A stretch of 20,000 nt of DNA, taken from positions 1,240,001-1,260,000 of the forward strand of contig NC_135553.1 of NCBI RefSeq assembly GCF_964340395.1. The letters run 5' to 3'. How positions within the stretch are numbered: the first letter of the stretch is position 1; each line of letters opens with the position of its first letter. The notes under the pieces were generated by a model, which saw only the letters and a list, made by a program, of their open reading frames with translations, did no database searches and had not been told where the DNA came from. The translations under genes and the position numbers were made by a program. Of this stretch, positions 19,059-20,000 are shown in pieces. The DNA comes from Glandiceps talaboti (taxonomy: Eukaryota; Hemichordata; Enteropneusta; Spengelidae).

Positions 19059-19581
19059 CTGATGAGTCAAGTCAATAAATAGGTAATATAGAGTACAATA
19101 TTTCACTTTTGATTCTATAAATCTATTAATCACATCTTTACATTGATTAGTTATGTGTTTGCATATTACGGCGTTTTACATAATACATACATACATACAT
19201 ACATACATACATACTACATTGCCATATAACATGACAGTAAAAAAAGAAATAAAGTCGATTTTAATGTGTTGCCAATAGTCACGTTCTATATTGTTTTAAT
19301 TCAAACATTAACTGAATACTCACCAGAATGTCTGTATCCGATTCCAGCTATGGCTCCAAGAGGTCCTGCTATACATTTTTGTGTGATATTCATCTTTAGA
19401 GGTGTAATATCCCGACCAGCTTTATCAGGAGAAAATTCCAATATTCCTACACCACTTTCCCGACGTCGATCTTTCAGAGCTCCAGTTGAGATATTATCTT
19501 CCCTAGTTGCAGCGCTGGCAACATCCGGGACATTCATTTTACGAAACATTCGTGGATGTTCTTCTCGCTCATCTTCTTCCT
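18334..19581 (-). CDS. 3' part of a gene for a coiled-coil protein, possible ERG-type (KCNH) potassium channel tail
   Basis: Two coding exons, 19324-19581 and 18334-19058, join in phase 1 to give about 327 C-terminal residues; the gene continues past the right edge. The first exon begins acidic (EEDEREEHPRMFRK) and contains KDRRRES. The second is rich in Ser and Thr, then has a coiled coil (about 18540-18670) starting PDIERRFDDFNERMYSFENK, with Ile/Phe/Met at heptad spacing, followed by MAEIFELVGQQQMQL. As I recall it, the human ERG C-terminal coil ([20 protein letters not shown]) aligns without gaps at the D-E-R-D and E positions and continues into the matching MA..LQLL. The ion-pore and cyclic-nucleotide domains would lie outside the window, so the call is inference. 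Another coiled-coil protein is possible. Confidence 0.5.
19178..19215. repeat. CATA tetranucleotide microsatellite
   Basis: About nine CATA units in the intron between the last two coding exons of the coiled-coil protein gene. Confidence 0.95.
19324..19581 (-). CDS. Penultimate coding exon of the coiled-coil protein
   Basis: Acceptor TTTTTGCAG and donor G|GTGAGT frame a 258-nt exon, phase 1 in and phase 1 out. The other two frames meet stops or do not join the next exon. It encodes a charged region, then SGVGILEFSPDKAGRDITPL and a small hydrophobic stretch AGPLGAIAGIG. Confidence 0.7.
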
Positions 19582-19714
19582 CTGCAAAAATTAGTAAATA
19601 GAATTAGAATCAATGTTGTCAGCTGTCATGTTTGAGACAACACTTAACAAGTACAGTTTCTTTTTTTACAGTTTTTTTTTGTAGTGATCTATTGATCAGA
19701 AGGGAATGTTTGCT

Positions 19715-19756
<42 letters not shown>

Positions 19757-20000
19757 CAAACAAACAAACAAACAGAACTGTTAGCTCAACTCTGACAAGA
19801 CGTGTCGAAGTACTCAGAATTCCTACTTCTCTAGCTATTAAATATTTTACAATGACGTCACCAAGGAATACTATCCACAATGTCGTATTTATATGTAATT
19901 AATCATGTCTTTTCAGTACGATCACAAAGTACATTTAATGTTGTTATATTTCAGTCCATATTACATAAAACACAACAAACGACCATACTGCCGACGTGTC
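19582..20000. other. Intron at the right edge
   Basis: Upstream intron of the coiled-coil protein gene, holding the compound microsatellite. No further exon recognised before the window ends. Confidence 0.5.
19716..19774. repeat. Compound AATC / AAAC microsatellite
   Basis: A run of about ten AATC units passes directly into about five AAAC units, a single base change spreading through the tract. Confidence 0.95.

Overview
This is a nuclear genome window from an animal. It is AT-rich and has short coding blocks split by GT/AG introns, abundant micro- and minisatellites and transposon remnants. The protein families point to a bilaterian invertebrate. The sequence alone does not let me choose between lophotrochozoan, hemichordate, cephalochordate or another group.

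Two genes can be rebuilt almost completely, and they lie head to head. On the minus strand (388-9043) is a PRPP synthetase-associated protein (PRPSAP1/2 type): nine coding exon positions, all intron phases consistent, 356 aa from the second Met or 370 aa from the first. Its last exon exists as two tandem, intact copies (627-785 and 388-546), each ending in its own stop codon. On the plus strand (about 9308-13460) is NTHL1, the endonuclease III-type DNA glycosylase/AP lyase, with the HhH-GPK lysine, the catalytic aspartate and the C-terminal 4Fe-4S cysteines. The 265 bp between the first coding bases of the two genes (9044-9307) should hold both promoters and carries a YY1-type motif.

To the right, two minus-strand models are partial. 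15258-16279 is a tentative two-exon start of a small membrane protein I do not recognise. 18334-19581 is the last two coding exons of a protein whose C-terminal coiled coil resembles the tetramerisation coil of ERG-type (KCNH) potassium channels; the rest lies beyond the right edge.

The most unusual theme is tandem repeat arrays placed on or beside splice junctions. Seven 34-bp copies of the NTHL1 exon 3 acceptor plus the first exon bases run from 11060 to 11281. Nine GTAAGT donor hexamers lie within 386 bp at the PRPSAP exon 7 donor. Other arrays (34, 42, 43, 75 bp and a pentanucleotide) lie close to other exon edges of the same two genes.

Mobile elements are a 241-bp foldback element at 15583-15823 with a perfect 9-bp target duplication (Mutator-like MITE candidate) and a decayed non-LTR retrotransposon tail at about 4311-4560. 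I saw no tRNA, rRNA, CRISPR array or prokaryotic signal.
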